A stretch of DNA of 64,000 nt, taken from NCBI RefSeq assembly GCF_025499425.1, contig NZ_JAIMCB010000017.1:1-64000 (forward strand), written 5' to 3'. The translations under genes and the position numbers were made by a program. This document shows, one piece after another, positions 16,909 to 25,485 of this stretch. Numbering within the stretch: position 1 is the stretch's first letter; each line of letters opens with the position of its first letter. Source of the DNA: Acidiferrimicrobium sp. IK (GTDB lineage: Bacteria; Actinomycetota; Acidimicrobiia; Acidimicrobiales; Palsa-688). The notes under the pieces were generated by a model. The model had not been told where the DNA came from, did not search any database, and saw nothing but the letters and a program-made list of their open reading frames with translations.

Positions 16909-17020
16909 GCCACCGCGGCTCGCCGGGGAAGGTGAAACGTAAGCCGCCGGCGCAGGTGATGCGATGCAACCCCGGGATGGCCGCAACGTCGGTCAGCGGC
17001 CCGCAACCCTGGGTCAAGCG

Positions 17021-17094
17021 AGCCCGAGGTCGGATTCGAACCGACGACCTGACGCTTACAAGGCGCCTGCTCTGGCCAACTGAGCTACTCGGGC
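17021..17094 (-). tRNA. tRNA-Thr (anticodon UGU)
   Basis: The complement folds as a cloverleaf: acceptor stem GCCCGAG/CTCGGGC, D arm around GCTCAGTTGGCCAGAGC, anticodon loop CTTGTAA with anticodon TGT, T arm GTCGG-TTCGAAT-CCGAC, and discriminator base T. CCA is not encoded. The 74-nt length is normal. It is flanked by the repeat-protein remnant. Confidence 0.95.
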
Positions 17095-17219
17095 GAGGGA
17101 ACCCTTCAACGTCAAGGGCTTAGGAGGTCCCCAGTCGGCGGGTCGCAATGGGCGCCGGCGGGGGACCGTCCCGTTCTAGCAGGACCCGACCGGGCGCAGC
17201 GGCGTAGCTCCGAGCGACT

Positions 17220-17233
17220 CCGGCTCGAGCCGG
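17220..17233. promoter_or_regulatory. Perfect palindrome upstream of uspA-like gene
   Basis: CCGGCTCGAGCCGG is a 14-bp perfect dyad 47 bp before the universal stress protein start. It could be an operator. A GGGAC-C-GTCCC dyad also lies further upstream, near 17166, but its spacing does not fit a DosR box. Confidence 0.3.
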
Positions 17234-17280
17234 TACGTTGTCGACGGCACGCAGGCCCGAGCACATCCTCCCGGAGGCAG

Positions 17281-17760
17281 ATGATCACCATGTCAACGTC
17301 CGACACTCCTAGCCGCGGCAAGTCAGGGATCGTCGTCGTCGGCGTCGACGGGTCCGAGCCCTCCAAGGAGGCGCTGAGGTGGGCCGCCGAGCAGGCCCGC
17401 CTGGTGGGCGCCCGGCTGCGGGTGGTGCTCTCCTGGGAGCTCCCCAGCGTCGCGTACATGGCGCCCTTGCCAGCCGGCCTGGACTTCGACAAGGACGCCC
17501 ACCGGGTCCTCGACGAGGAGATCGCCGGGGTGCTGGGCCAGCCCGATGTCGACATCGAGAAGGTGGTCGCCGAGGGCCACCCCGCTCCGGTCCTCCTCGA
17601 GCTGTCCAAAGACGCCGACCTGCTCGTCGTCGGCAGCCGAGGCCACGGCGAGTTCGCCGGCATGCTCCTCGGTTCGGTCAGCGAGCACTGCGTCTCTCAT
17701 GCCACCTGCCCGGTGGTGGTCGTCCACCGCCGCGAGGCCGCTGGGTCCCAGCCGGCGTAG
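17281..17760 (+). CDS. Universal stress protein (UspA family), ATP-binding type
   Basis: 159 residues, a single Usp domain after a short polar arm. The start of the fold is IVVVGVDGSEPSKEALRWA; the ATP-binding pattern G-2x-G-9x-G-S is complete at Gly118, Gly121, Gly131 and Ser132. Such proteins bind ATP and help cells persist under stress, hypoxia or energy limitation. The ATG at 17281 follows CCCGGAGG closely; the ATG at 17290 is an alternative. It is convergent with the diiron-protein gene, whose stop is 15 nt away. Confidence 0.9.
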   Translation: MITMSTSDTPSRGKSGIVVVGVDGSEPSKEALRWAAEQARLVGARLRVVLSWELPSVAYMAPLPAGLDFDKDAHRVLDEEIAGVLGQPDVDIEKVVAEGHPAPVLLELSKDADLLVVGSRGHGEFAGMLLGSVSEHCVSHATCPVVVVHRREAAGSQPA

Positions 17761-17775
17761 TCGGTCAGGCGCCGG

Positions 17776-18501
17776 TCACGAGAACCGGGGCGCGGCCATG
17801 GCCGCCAGGCTCTCGTTTTTGTGGACCCGCTCGTCGTAGCTGATCATCCGGAACAGATCGGCGACGCTGTCCACCTCCGCGTAGTCGGCGGCGAACACCG
17901 ACTCGAACGGCTGCTCCTCCCACTCCGGGTGCTCGGCGACCAAGTAGGCGTACTCGTGTTCGGCGTGGTCCTCGAAGTCGGCGTTGAGCCGGTAGCTCCA
18001 TGCCGGGCGGATCACGTAGAGCAGCCACGACAGCTGGTAGTAGACGAACGCCAGCAGCTGCGGGAACAGGGTGAAGCGGATCCATCCCTCGCGGCTGTCG
18101 GAGCGGGCGATCATCTCCTCGAGGATCAACAGGTGCCACTGCTCGTTGTCCTCCTGCCCTCGACTCTCGGTGACCCGGTCGAAGACCCTCCGGGCCAGGT
18201 CCGGCCGCTGGTGGGTGTGGGTAATGGCGATGTAGGCCACCTGCTCCCAGCTCTGGTAGGGGACGCGAGCCACCAGTTCGAGGACCTTGAACTTGGAGAG
18301 CGTCCGCGGCTTTCCGTACACCGCATCGAGCAGAGCGAACAGCGCCTTCGCGCCCGGCCCGTACCGCCTCCTCGGTGCCTCCAGCGTCTCGCGCTGGGTC
18401 GTGGCCAGCTGCTCATGACTCAGCTGTGCCATCGCCCCCTGCGGTCTCGAGCCGGTCAGCCCCGCGGGTCGCACCTCCGCATCGCGCTTCGCTTCGCTCA
18501 T
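17776..18501 (-). CDS. Alternative oxidase-like diiron protein
   Basis: 241 residues. The core matches the membrane-bound diiron quinol oxidase family (AOX/PTOX): a candidate Glu in KVLELVARVPYQSWE (75 or 86), ExxH at Glu120-His123 (NEQWHLL), a Glu/His cluster in FEDHAEHEYAYL (177-184), and a second ExxH at Glu224-His227 (YDERVHKNES). The stretch LFPQLLAFVYYQLSWLLYVI (145-164) is hydrophobic and would lie in the membrane face. AOX enzymes oxidise quinol and reduce oxygen to water without proton pumping. The start at 18501 has AAGGAG 9 nt before it. The family is rare in actinomycetes, and a menaquinol substrate would be needed, so the reaction is inferred. Confidence 0.72.
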   Translation of the reverse strand: MSEAKRDAEVRPAGLTGSRPQGAMAQLSHEQLATTQRETLEAPRRRYGPGAKALFALLDAVYGKPRTLSKFKVLELVARVPYQSWEQVAYIAITHTHQRPDLARRVFDRVTESRGQEDNEQWHLLILEEMIARSDSREGWIRFTLFPQLLAFVYYQLSWLLYVIRPAWSYRLNADFEDHAEHEYAYLVAEHPEWEEQPFESVFAADYAEVDSVADLFRMISYDERVHKNESLAAMAAPRFS

Positions 18502-18724
18502 CGTCCAACACTCCTTCGACGCCGCCTGCCGTGGGACGGTCCTACCCCCGGGCGGTGCGCTTCCCACGGTGTGACCTTCGTCGCCGGCGTTCTCGCCCAG
18601 GCGCATCTCGGACCTATCGCGCCCGAGGGGGCACATTTCTCCTCTGCCTGCTCAAGAGCGGCCTGCGGGTGCCGACAAAGGTTCCGACAACGGCGACCCG
18701 AGCTCACGGACAGGACCTGGTGGT

Positions 18725-20320
18725 ATGGCAAAGATCAAGCTGAACAACCTCACGATCGTGGCGAGGCTCGTCTTCGGGCTCGGCGCGATCGTGGTCCTGC
18801 TGCTGGTCATGAGCGCGGTGGCCTGGACGTCCGCCAGTTCGGATCGATCGCATGCGAAAACCGAGAGCGTCCAGGTCGGCCAGACCCTGAACGGGACGCA
18901 GTTGAAAACCGACGCCGCCCTGCTCGCGCTCGACGAGAACTCCGTCGCTGGCGACTACGCCCTCCACGTGTCCCCGGCCGGCGACCTGGCGTCGTTCCAG
19001 GCTGACAGCTCGACGACGGCGTCCGACCTCGCGGTGGTGCCGGCAAGCCAGCTCTCGTCCGATGAGGCGGCCCTGATGAACGGGTACAAGCAGGCCTACC
19101 AGACGTACCTGTCGCTCTCCGGCCAGGCCAACGCCGCGCTGGCGACCGACACGCCGGCGTCTCGCGCTCACGCCGCCGACCTGATCGGCCAGCTGTCCGT
19201 CGGGTCCATGCTCACCCCGGCCAACAAGCTGGCGGCCATCCGCACGGCCAAGATGTCCAGTGACAGCGCGGGGGCGATCTCGTCTGCCAACAACTCCCAG
19301 ACCCTGGTGCTGGTGCTGGGAGCGCTGGCCCTCGTGCTCGCGGTCTTCGCCTCGATCATGCTGATCCGCTCGGTGACCAGGCCGCTGCGCAAGACCGTCG
19401 ATGTCCTGGAGACCCTTGCTGAGGGCGATCTCACTCGTACCGTCGAAGGCGTCTCCACCGACGACGCGATCGGCAAGATGGCGACCGCGCTCAACAAGGC
19501 GCTGGGCCGTCTGAGGGAGGCGATGGCCGCGATCGGCGAGCACTCCCGCTCCCTCGCCAGTGCCTCCGACGAGCTGTCCTCGATATCCGAGCAGATGACC
19601 GGGAACGCGGACGACACCTCGGCCCAGGCCAATTCGGCGTCGGCCGTCGCCGAGCAGGTGTCGCACAACGTGCAGACCGTGGCTGTCGGCACCGAGGAGA
19701 TGGCCGCCTCCATCAGGGAGATCGCCCGATCGGCCAGCGAGGCGGCCCACGTGGCCAGCCAGGGGGTGACCGTCGCCGGAGCGGCGAACGAGACGGTCAC
19801 CAACCTGGCCCGCAGCACCACCGAGATCGGCGAAGTGGTCAAGGTGATCACGGCCATCGCTGGCCAGACCAACCTCCTCGCGCTAAACGCCACGATCGAG
19901 GCGGCGCGCGCCGGCGAGGCCGGCAAGGGATTCGCGGTCGTCGCCAACGAGGTCAAGGAGCTGGCCCAAGCCACCGCCAAAGCCACCGAGGACGTGACCG
20001 CACGAACCAGGGCCATCCAGGCCGACTCCGAGCAGACCATCTTCGCCATCGGAGAGATCGTCCAGATCATGGAGCAGATCCACTCCGCCCAGGCGACCAT
20101 TGCGTCGGCGGTCGAGGAGCAGAGCGCGACCACCAACGAGATCGGTCGGAACGTAACCGAAGCCGCCAGCGGCTCCAGCGAGATCGCCCGCAACATCGCC
20201 ACCGTCGCAGGGACGGCGTTGGAGACCACGTCGGGCGCGTTGAGCACCCGACAGGCCGCCGACGAGCTGGCTCGGATGGCCAGCGAGCTCGAAGTGCTCA
20301 TCGCCCGTTTCAGCTACTGA
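18725..20320 (+). CDS. Methyl-accepting chemotaxis protein
   Basis: 531 residues. Membrane segments at about 12-34 and 192-214 enclose an extracytoplasmic four-helix-bundle-like sensor domain (35-190); a HAMP domain follows (215-268) and then the long signalling coiled coil. The conserved hairpin tip that contacts CheA/CheW is present at about 375-412 ([20 protein letters not shown]). Ala/Thr/Glu/Gln-rich methylation helices flank it. No che, flagellar or pilus gene is in the window, so its array partners must be elsewhere. The ATG follows a purine-rich AGGACCTGGTGG. Confidence 0.93.
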   Translation: MAKIKLNNLTIVARLVFGLGAIVVLLLVMSAVAWTSASSDRSHAKTESVQVGQTLNGTQLKTDAALLALDENSVAGDYALHVSPAGDLASFQADSSTTASDLAVVPASQLSSDEAALMNGYKQAYQTYLSLSGQANAALATDTPASRAHAADLIGQLSVGSMLTPANKLAAIRTAKMSSDSAGAISSANNSQTLVLVLGALALVLAVFASIMLIRSVTRPLRKTVDVLETLAEGDLTRTVEGVSTDDAIGKMATALNKALGRLREAMAAIGEHSRSLASASDELSSISEQMTGNADDTSAQANSASAVAEQVSHNVQTVAVGTEEMAASIREIARSASEAAHVASQGVTVAGAANETVTNLARSTTEIGEVVKVITAIAGQTNLLALNATIEAARAGEAGKGFAVVANEVKELAQATAKATEDVTARTRAIQADSEQTIFAIGEIVQIMEQIHSAQATIASAVEEQSATTNEIGRNVTEAASGSSEIARNIATVAGTALETTSGALSTRQAADELARMASELEVLIARFSY

Positions 20321-20401
20321 CGGGAGCGGGAGGCGGCTCGCGTCCGGCGTCGCGAGCGGGGATGCTTGAACCGCAAGGGGCGGAGTGGCAGGCTCCACGG
20401 A

Positions 20402-20662
20402 ATGGCACTCTCAGATCGCGACCGGGCGATCCTCGATTTCGAGCGCACCTGGTGGGCTCAGACCGGTCCCAAGGAGGATGCCATCCGCAGCCAGTTCGGC
20501 CTGTCCTCCACCCGCTACTACCAGCTGTTGGGCGTGCTCATGGACGCCCCGGAGGCCGAGGCGTATGATCCGCTGGTCGTGCGCCGGCTACGCCGGGGTC
20601 GCAATCTCCGCCGGCGGGCTCGCTTCGAGGGCCGCTCTGCCGGCGGCCGGCCGGCCCGTTGA
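20402..20662 (+). CDS. DUF3263 family protein
   Basis: 86 residues. The sequence LSDRDRAILDFERTWWAQ, KEDAIRSQFGLSSTRYYQLL and DPLVVRRLRR is the hallmark of DUF3263, a small actinobacterial family with a predicted helix-turn-helix (FGLSSTRYYQLL). The C-terminus is an Arg-rich tail that could contact nucleic acid. It overlaps the following LytR_C gene (TTGA). Its role is unknown; the conserved link with an envelope protein suggests regulation of surface functions. Confidence 0.88.
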   Translation: MALSDRDRAILDFERTWWAQTGPKEDAIRSQFGLSSTRYYQLLGVLMDAPEAEAYDPLVVRRLRRGRNLRRRARFEGRSAGGRPAR

Positions 20663-21213
20663 GCCGCCGGCCCCCGATGCCGCCCCGCAGGGAAGGCGGC
20701 ATCCAGACCGGCCGGGCCGTGGTCTTGCTGGTGGTCGCGGTGCTGGTAGCGGTGGTCCTCCTCAACAAGCTCGGCACCGGCAAATCCACGACGTCGACCG
20801 CCGCCGGGACGGCCACGACCACGCCTACCACCGTCAAAGGCGGTGGCGCCACGACCACCACCTCAACGACTGTTGCGCCGATCCCGCCTGGCCAGGTGAA
20901 GCTCCTGGTCCTGAACGGGACCCTCTCGGGCAACCTGGCCGGCACGGCGTCGAAGAAGCTGGCGGCCAGCCCCGGTTTCACCACCCTGGCCCCTGACAAC
21001 ACGACGTCCAAGGTCCTCACGTCGAGCGTCTACGCCGCGTCGCCGCAGTATCTGCCGTCGGCCCAGGCCGTCGCGGCCGTGTACGGCATCCCCGCCAGCG
21101 CCGTGACCACCCCGATCCCGTCGTCCGCGCCGATCGCCGCGTCGGAGAAGGCCCTGGCCAACGTGGTCCTCATCATCGGGCCAGACATCGCGGGCAAGGT
21201 GGCGGCGGGCTGA
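20659..21213 (+). CDS. LytR C-terminal domain protein, membrane anchored
   Basis: 184 residues from a TTG that overlaps the DUF3263 stop (TTGA). A cytoplasmic RRPPMPPRR arm precedes one membrane segment (about 19-36), a Thr/Ser/Ala-rich extracytoplasmic linker (40-75) and a LytR_C domain (VKLLVLNGTLSGNLAGTASKKL to the end). The domain occurs alone or fused to LytR-CpsA-Psr ligases and is thought to help cell-wall glycopolymer attachment. No LCP catalytic domain is present. It is followed directly by otsB. Confidence 0.85.
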   Translation: MSRRPPMPPRREGGIQTGRAVVLLVVAVLVAVVLLNKLGTGKSTTSTAAGTATTTPTTVKGGGATTTTSTTVAPIPPGQVKLLVLNGTLSGNLAGTASKKLAASPGFTTLAPDNTTSKVLTSSVYAASPQYLPSAQAVAAVYGIPASAVTTPIPSSAPIAASEKALANVVLIIGPDIAGKVAAG

Positions 21214-21983
21214 GCGCGTCGGCCGCCGAGCTGGCCCGCCGGCTCGCCCCGTGGCGTGGCGAGGGGTCGGGCATCCTCACCGACTTCGACGGGACGTTGG
21301 CGCCGATCGTCGACGATCCCGACGCGGCCGAGGCCCTTCCCGGCAGCGCCGAGGTGCTGAGCGCCCTCGCCGCCCGCCTCGCGCTCGTGGCGGTCGTCTC
21401 CGGCCGCCCGGCGTCGTACCTGACCCGCCATCTGCCCGACGCCCGCGGGGTGGTCCTCGCCGGCCTCTACGGTCTGGAACGGGTCGTCGACGGTCGCGTC
21501 GTCGAGAGCGACGAGGCCCGCCGGTGGCGTCCCGTCGTAGCCGAGGTCGCCGACCGGGCCGAGCGCGAAGCGCCTGCAGGGGTGACCGTCGAGCGGAAAG
21601 GGTCCTCGGTGGCGCTCCACGTGCGCACCGCGCCCCAGCACGCCGGGTGGATCGAGCGCTTTGCCGAGCACGCCGCCGGCGGCAGCGGGCTGGTCGCCCA
21701 TCCGGGGCGCATGTCCGTCGAGCTGCGGCCTCCGACCGGGGGCGACAAGGGGAGCGTCGTCGAGGAGCTCGGAGCCTCCCTGAGCCGGGTGGCGTTCCTC
21801 GGTGACGACCGCGGAGACCTCCCGGCGTTCGCGGCGTTGGAGCGCCTGCGCGCCGGTGGCGTCACGACGTTGGCGGTCGCAGTGGACAGCACCGAGGCGC
21901 CTGCCGAGCTGCTCGCCGCGGCCGACGTCGTCGCGGCCGGTCCCGCCGCGGTCCTCGAGGCGCTGCGCACACTGCTGGGCTGA
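21210..21983 (+). CDS. otsB: Trehalose-6-phosphate phosphatase with apparent CTG start
   Basis: 257 residues if begun at the CTG at 21210. HAD-family motifs: TDFDGTLAP (nucleophile Asp25, acid/base Asp27), VVSGRP with the motif II Ser, the Lys in PTGGDKGSVVEEL and the metal site LGDDRGD. It dephosphorylates trehalose 6-phosphate made by OtsA. In this frame there is no ATG, GTG or TTG between the upstream gene and the DFDGT motif; the first TTG (21297) lies inside the catalytic motif and would destroy it. The CTG at 21210 overlaps the upstream TGA (CTGA) and has AAGGTGG 7 nt before it, so it is the best start. It converges on otsA. Confidence 0.85.
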   Translation: MSASAAELARRLAPWRGEGSGILTDFDGTLAPIVDDPDAAEALPGSAEVLSALAARLALVAVVSGRPASYLTRHLPDARGVVLAGLYGLERVVDGRVVESDEARRWRPVVAEVADRAEREAPAGVTVERKGSSVALHVRTAPQHAGWIERFAEHAAGGSGLVAHPGRMSVELRPPTGGDKGSVVEELGASLSRVAFLGDDRGDLPAFAALERLRAGGVTTLAVAVDSTEAPAELLAAADVVAAGPAAVLEALRTLLG

Positions 21984-21987
21984 GCCG

Positions 21988-22030
21988 CGTCACTACAGGC
22001 CAGCGTCGCTACAGGCGAGCGTCGCTGGCG
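21988..22030. repeat. 16-bp imperfect tandem repeat over the otsA stop
   Basis: Copies at 21988-22003 and 22004-22019 (CGTCACTACAGGCCAG and CGTCGCTACAGGCGAG) are followed by a partial third copy inside the otsA 3' end. The otsA stop codon lies in the second copy. This is a short local duplication between the convergent otsB and otsA genes. Confidence 0.6.
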
Positions 22031-23421
22031 GTTGTGAGTGCTGCCGCGTCGACCAGCGCGTCCCACCAACCCAGCGGGGAGTGGGCGCCGACCGCCGTCG
22101 CCAGCCGCTCGGCTGCGGCCGTCCTGGCGTCGGGCCGGCGGTCCAGCGCCTCGGCGATGGCCTCTGCGGTGGCGGTGACGTCGAAGGGGTTGATGCCGAG
22201 GGAGTGCTCGCCCAGGGAGTCCCACACGCCGGCCTGACGGCTGAGGACCACCGTGCCGGAGCGGTCGTTCACCAGCGGGCCCTCCTGGGCCACCAGGTTG
22301 AGGCCGTCGCGGATCGGGTTGACGAGCAGGACGTCATAGCGGCGCAGCGCGGCGACCGACCGGTGGTAGTTGTCCGTTGGGTCGAGGACGATCGGCGTCC
22401 ATTCGTCGTCGCCCCACTTGGCGTTGAGCAGCTCGACTACCGTCCGCACCTCTTGGCCGTACGCCAAGTAGTCGGGGAGGCCCTGGCGCGACGGGTACAC
22501 GAACGCCCCGAACACCACCCGACCCCGCAGGTCGGCTCGGGTCTCGAGCAGCTCGTCGAACGCCCAGAAACCCCGCAGGATGTTCTTGGACAGCTCGATC
22601 CGGTCGACCCTGACGATGAGCTGGCGGTCCCCGACGAGGCGGTCCAGGGCGGCCAGCTCGGAGCGGCACTCCTGCGACGCGGCGACGGCTCGAAGGTCGT
22701 CGGCGTCGGTGGCCGCCGGCGCGACGAAGGTGGCCGGGGACGCCCCGAGGACCGTCCGGCAGCACTCCGCAAATGCGTCCGCCCACCGAGGCGAGTGGAA
22801 CCCGACCGCACCCGCCCCAGTCATGCCCGCAAGGAGCTCAGCCACCGAGTCGTCCGGGAGCACCGCCATCTCGCCGGGGCTGCACCACGGGGTGTGCACG
22901 AAAAGCGACGTGCGCAGATCAGGGCGCCGGTCCCGCAGCATGGCGCCGACCAGGCCCAGGTGGTAGTCCTGAAGCAGCACGGTGGAGCCGGCCTCGGCCG
23001 TCGCCGCGACCGCGTCGGCGAACGCGGAATTGACCGCCCGGTACGACGCCCACGCGTCGCGCCAGTGACGATCGAAACGAGGCCGGCGGGGCAGGTCCCA
23101 CAGCCCATGGGTGCAATACCAGAGGGCGCCGTTGGCGACCACGTCGTAGTACGCCTGGTACTGGACCGGGTCCACCACCACCGGCTTCCACCGGAACCCG
23201 TCGTCGGCGTGCACGATCCCGTCGGGGGCGCCGGCGCCCGCCGCGGCCTCCCGGTCGGCGTCGCCGAGGGCCGCAGACACCCACAGCGCACCGGCGCGCT
23301 GCGCGCCCGGTCCGAGCGTCACGACCAGGCCGCCGGCGCCCCGCCGAGGGACGAGCGAACCGTCGGCACCCCTCGAAAAGGCCAACGGCCCACGGTTGGA
23401 GACCACGACGGGTGAGGGCAT
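22009..23421 (-). CDS. otsA: Alpha,alpha-trehalose-phosphate synthase (GT20)
   Basis: 470 residues of GT20 architecture. The N-terminal VVSNRGPLAF, the DYHLGLVGAML segment with its substrate-binding Asp/His, the RVDRIELSKNILRGF block with Arg and Lys that bind the donor phosphate, and NPIRDGLNLVAQE at the C-terminal domain are all present. It joins NDP-glucose and glucose 6-phosphate to trehalose 6-phosphate in the cytoplasm. The upstream VLLQDYH region is intact, so the enzyme should be active. Start: ATG at 23421 has AGGG 9 nt upstream; an in-frame ATG at 23439 is the alternative. Convergent with otsB and divergent from glycerate kinase, all within one compatible-solute group. Confidence 0.92.
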   Translation of the reverse strand: MPSPVVVSNRGPLAFSRGADGSLVPRRGAGGLVVTLGPGAQRAGALWVSAALGDADREAAAGAGAPDGIVHADDGFRWKPVVVDPVQYQAYYDVVANGALWYCTHGLWDLPRRPRFDRHWRDAWASYRAVNSAFADAVAATAEAGSTVLLQDYHLGLVGAMLRDRRPDLRTSLFVHTPWCSPGEMAVLPDDSVAELLAGMTGAGAVGFHSPRWADAFAECCRTVLGASPATFVAPAATDADDLRAVAASQECRSELAALDRLVGDRQLIVRVDRIELSKNILRGFWAFDELLETRADLRGRVVFGAFVYPSRQGLPDYLAYGQEVRTVVELLNAKWGDDEWTPIVLDPTDNYHRSVAALRRYDVLLVNPIRDGLNLVAQEGPLVNDRSGTVVLSRQAGVWDSLGEHSLGINPFDVTATAEAIAEALDRRPDARTAAAERLATAVGAHSPLGWWDALVDAAALTTASDARL

Positions 23422-23503
23422 CGGCTGGACCCTACTCATCTCCGAAGCCGCCCGATCCTCGCCACATGAGCGGGAAACGCCGGGGACCCGGCACCATGGG
23501 CGG

Positions 23504-24490
23504 ATGCACCTCGTTGCCGCGCCCGACAAGTTCCGGGGCAGCGCGACCGCCGGCCAGGTCGCGGCGGCGATCGCCGGCGCTGCCCGTCAGGCCGGGTGGA
23601 GCTGCGACCCGGTGCCGGTCTCCGACGGCGGAGAGGGCTTCTTGGACGTGTTCTCCGGCCGGCTACGCACCGCGGTCGTGCGGGGTCCGCTCGGCCAGCC
23701 GGTGGAGGCCAGGTGGCGGATGCTCGACGACGACCGGACCGCAGTGGTCGAGACCGCGCTGGCGTCGGGCCTGCTGCTCGTCGGCGGCGCGGAGGGCAAC
23801 GACCCGGTCGCCGCTGACACGACCGGCACCGGGCAGCTCATCGCCGAGGCGGTCAAGGCGGGCGCCCGGCGGGTCCTGGTCGGTGTCGGCGGCTCGGCGA
23901 CGACCGACGGCGGCCTGGGGGCGCTAGCGGCGCTCGAGCCGCACAGCCGCCTGCGCGGCATCGAGGTGGTGGTCGCCTGCGACGTCGAGACCCGCTTCGT
24001 GGACGCGGCGCCGGTGTTCGCTCCCCAGAAGGGGGCTTCCCCGGCCCAGGTCGAGCTGTTGACCCGCCGCCTGCAGCGCCTGGCCGGCATCTACGGGCCG
24101 GTGATCGCGGGGCAGCCTGGCTCCGGGGCGGCGGGCGGCCTGGCCGGGGGACTGGCAACGGTTGGCGCGACCCTGGTGTCGGGTTTTGAGGTGGTGGCTG
24201 ACGTGCTGGACCTCGCGGCGCGCATCGAGGAAGCCGACTTGGTGGTGACCGGGGAGGGTTATCTAGACGAGCAGTCCTTCGCCGGCAAGGCCGTCGGGGG
24301 CGTCGCGGCGCTGGCCGCCGAGGCGGGCGTGCCGCTGGTCGTGGTCGCGGGCGACGGGGAGGACCCCCAGCCGGTCCGGTGGCGCAGCCTGGTGGCCCGC
24401 GCCGGCGCCGAGCGGGCGTGGTCCGAGCCGCTCGAGGTGATCGCCGAGATCATCGCCGACGAGCTGGCGGAGGTGGGGAAAGGGGCGTGA
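23504..24490 (+). CDS. Glycerate kinase (GarK/GlxK family)
   Basis: 328 residues. Family blocks: APDKFRGSATAGQVAAAIA, PVSDGGEGFLDVF, GVGGSATTDGGLGALAAL, GSGAAGGLAGGL and VVTGEGYLDEQSFAGKAVGG. The enzyme phosphorylates D-glycerate, usually to 2-phosphoglycerate for this type. It faces gpgS, with the two stops 20 nt apart, beside the trehalose genes. A plausible job is to recycle glycerate released when glucosylglycerate is degraded; this is inferred from position only. Confidence 0.88.
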   Translation: MHLVAAPDKFRGSATAGQVAAAIAGAARQAGWSCDPVPVSDGGEGFLDVFSGRLRTAVVRGPLGQPVEARWRMLDDDRTAVVETALASGLLLVGGAEGNDPVAADTTGTGQLIAEAVKAGARRVLVGVGGSATTDGGLGALAALEPHSRLRGIEVVVACDVETRFVDAAPVFAPQKGASPAQVELLTRRLQRLAGIYGPVIAGQPGSGAAGGLAGGLATVGATLVSGFEVVADVLDLAARIEEADLVVTGEGYLDEQSFAGKAVGGVAALAAEAGVPLVVVAGDGEDPQPVRWRSLVARAGAERAWSEPLEVIAEIIADELAEVGKGA

Positions 24491-24510
24491 CGCCGGCGAA
24501 CCCGGCGGGG

Positions 24511-25398
24511 TCAGGCCGTCTTGCGATGTGCCGGGATCTCCGCCAGCGGCGGGCGCTGCGAGAAGCGGAGCGTGAGCGGCTCGGCGGAAGGCCGCTCGAG
24601 GGTCGCCGGGCGGCGCTCGGTGGCCAGGCCGGCACGTTCCAGACCCAGCTGCCAGATGGCCAGCGACTGGGCCGACAGCTGGTGGAGGGGACGGTTGCGG
24701 TGGACCCGCCGGCCGAGATCGGACTGGACGATGCAATCGGGACCGAATCGGGCGGTGACGTCGATCAGCAGCCCGAGGTCCACGCCGTAGCCGCCGACGA
24801 AGGGCACCGCTTCGAGCACCTCGCGCCGTCCTGCGCACTCGCCGGCGAGGGGCTGCACCATCGACGCCAGGTGAGGGAAGAGAAGGGCGATGAGCGGCCG
24901 GGCCGACAGCTCGGTGACCCGTCCCCCTTCTCCGTCGCGCCCGTCTAGCGGACGGGTGTAGAAACCCTTGGCAAAAGCGGCGTCGTCGCTGGCGAGCAGC
25001 GGCCCCACCACCCCGAGCACGAACTCCGGCCCGAAGGCACGGATGTCCGCGTCGCAGTAGGCGACGATGTCGCCGGAGCTGACGTGCAGGCCCCGCCACA
25101 TGGCCTGCCCCTTGCCGTGCTCGGTGCCGTACTCCGGCAGGACCGACGCGGCCGCGACCACCGTCGCCCCGGCCGCCTCGGCCACCTCGGCGGTGGCGTC
25201 ACTGGACCCGTCGTCGACCACGATCAGCTCGTCGACGACGCGGTGGCGCTCCATCAGCTCGCCTCGGATGGTCGCGACGACCGCGCCGACGGTGGCCTCC
25301 TCGTCGCGGGCGGGAACGATCACCGACACCCGCCGCCCTCGGCGGTCAGCGTGGACGCGCTCGGGCGGGAACTCGGAGGCGTCGACGATCCCAGACAC
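24511..25398 (-). CDS. gpgS: Glucosyl-3-phosphoglycerate synthase (GT81)
   Basis: 295 residues. The GT-A fold opens with VSVIVPARDEEATVGAVV; DELIVVDDGSSDATAEV follows and the metal-binding DxD is in VAYCDADIRAF. HGKGQAMWRGL, FYTRPLDG and ECAGRREVLEAVPFVGGYGVD match GpgS enzymes of actinobacteria, which move glucose from NDP-glucose to 3-phosphoglycerate. The product feeds glucosylglycerate, an osmolyte and nitrogen-limitation solute, or methylglucose lipopolysaccharides in mycobacteria. The GTG at 25398 has AGGA 8 nt before it; longer frames would enter the riboswitch region. No gpgP is adjacent. Confidence 0.88.
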   Translation of the reverse strand: MSGIVDASEFPPERVHADRRGRRVSVIVPARDEEATVGAVVATIRGELMERHRVVDELIVVDDGSSDATAEVAEAAGATVVAAASVLPEYGTEHGKGQAMWRGLHVSSGDIVAYCDADIRAFGPEFVLGVVGPLLASDDAAFAKGFYTRPLDGRDGEGGRVTELSARPLIALLFPHLASMVQPLAGECAGRREVLEAVPFVGGYGVDLGLLIDVTARFGPDCIVQSDLGRRVHRNRPLHQLSAQSLAIWQLGLERAGLATERRPATLERPSAEPLTLRFSQRPPLAEIPAHRKTA

Positions 25399-25485
25399 CC
25401 CGGCATCCTGCCACGCGCTTCTCGTCCTACGGGACGGCCGTCGCCGCGTGTCGCAGCCCGCAGGCGGCCGGTGTAACATTGAACG

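Noticed and set aside
16578-17123. Plus-strand frame ending in an RIRTDDLTLTRRLL-type sequence
   Set aside because: That peptide is the familiar translation artefact of the complement of a tRNA gene.
17160-17180. DosR-type box upstream of the universal stress protein
   Set aside because: The GGGAC/GTCCC halves are only 1 bp apart, whereas DosR sites have four bases between them.
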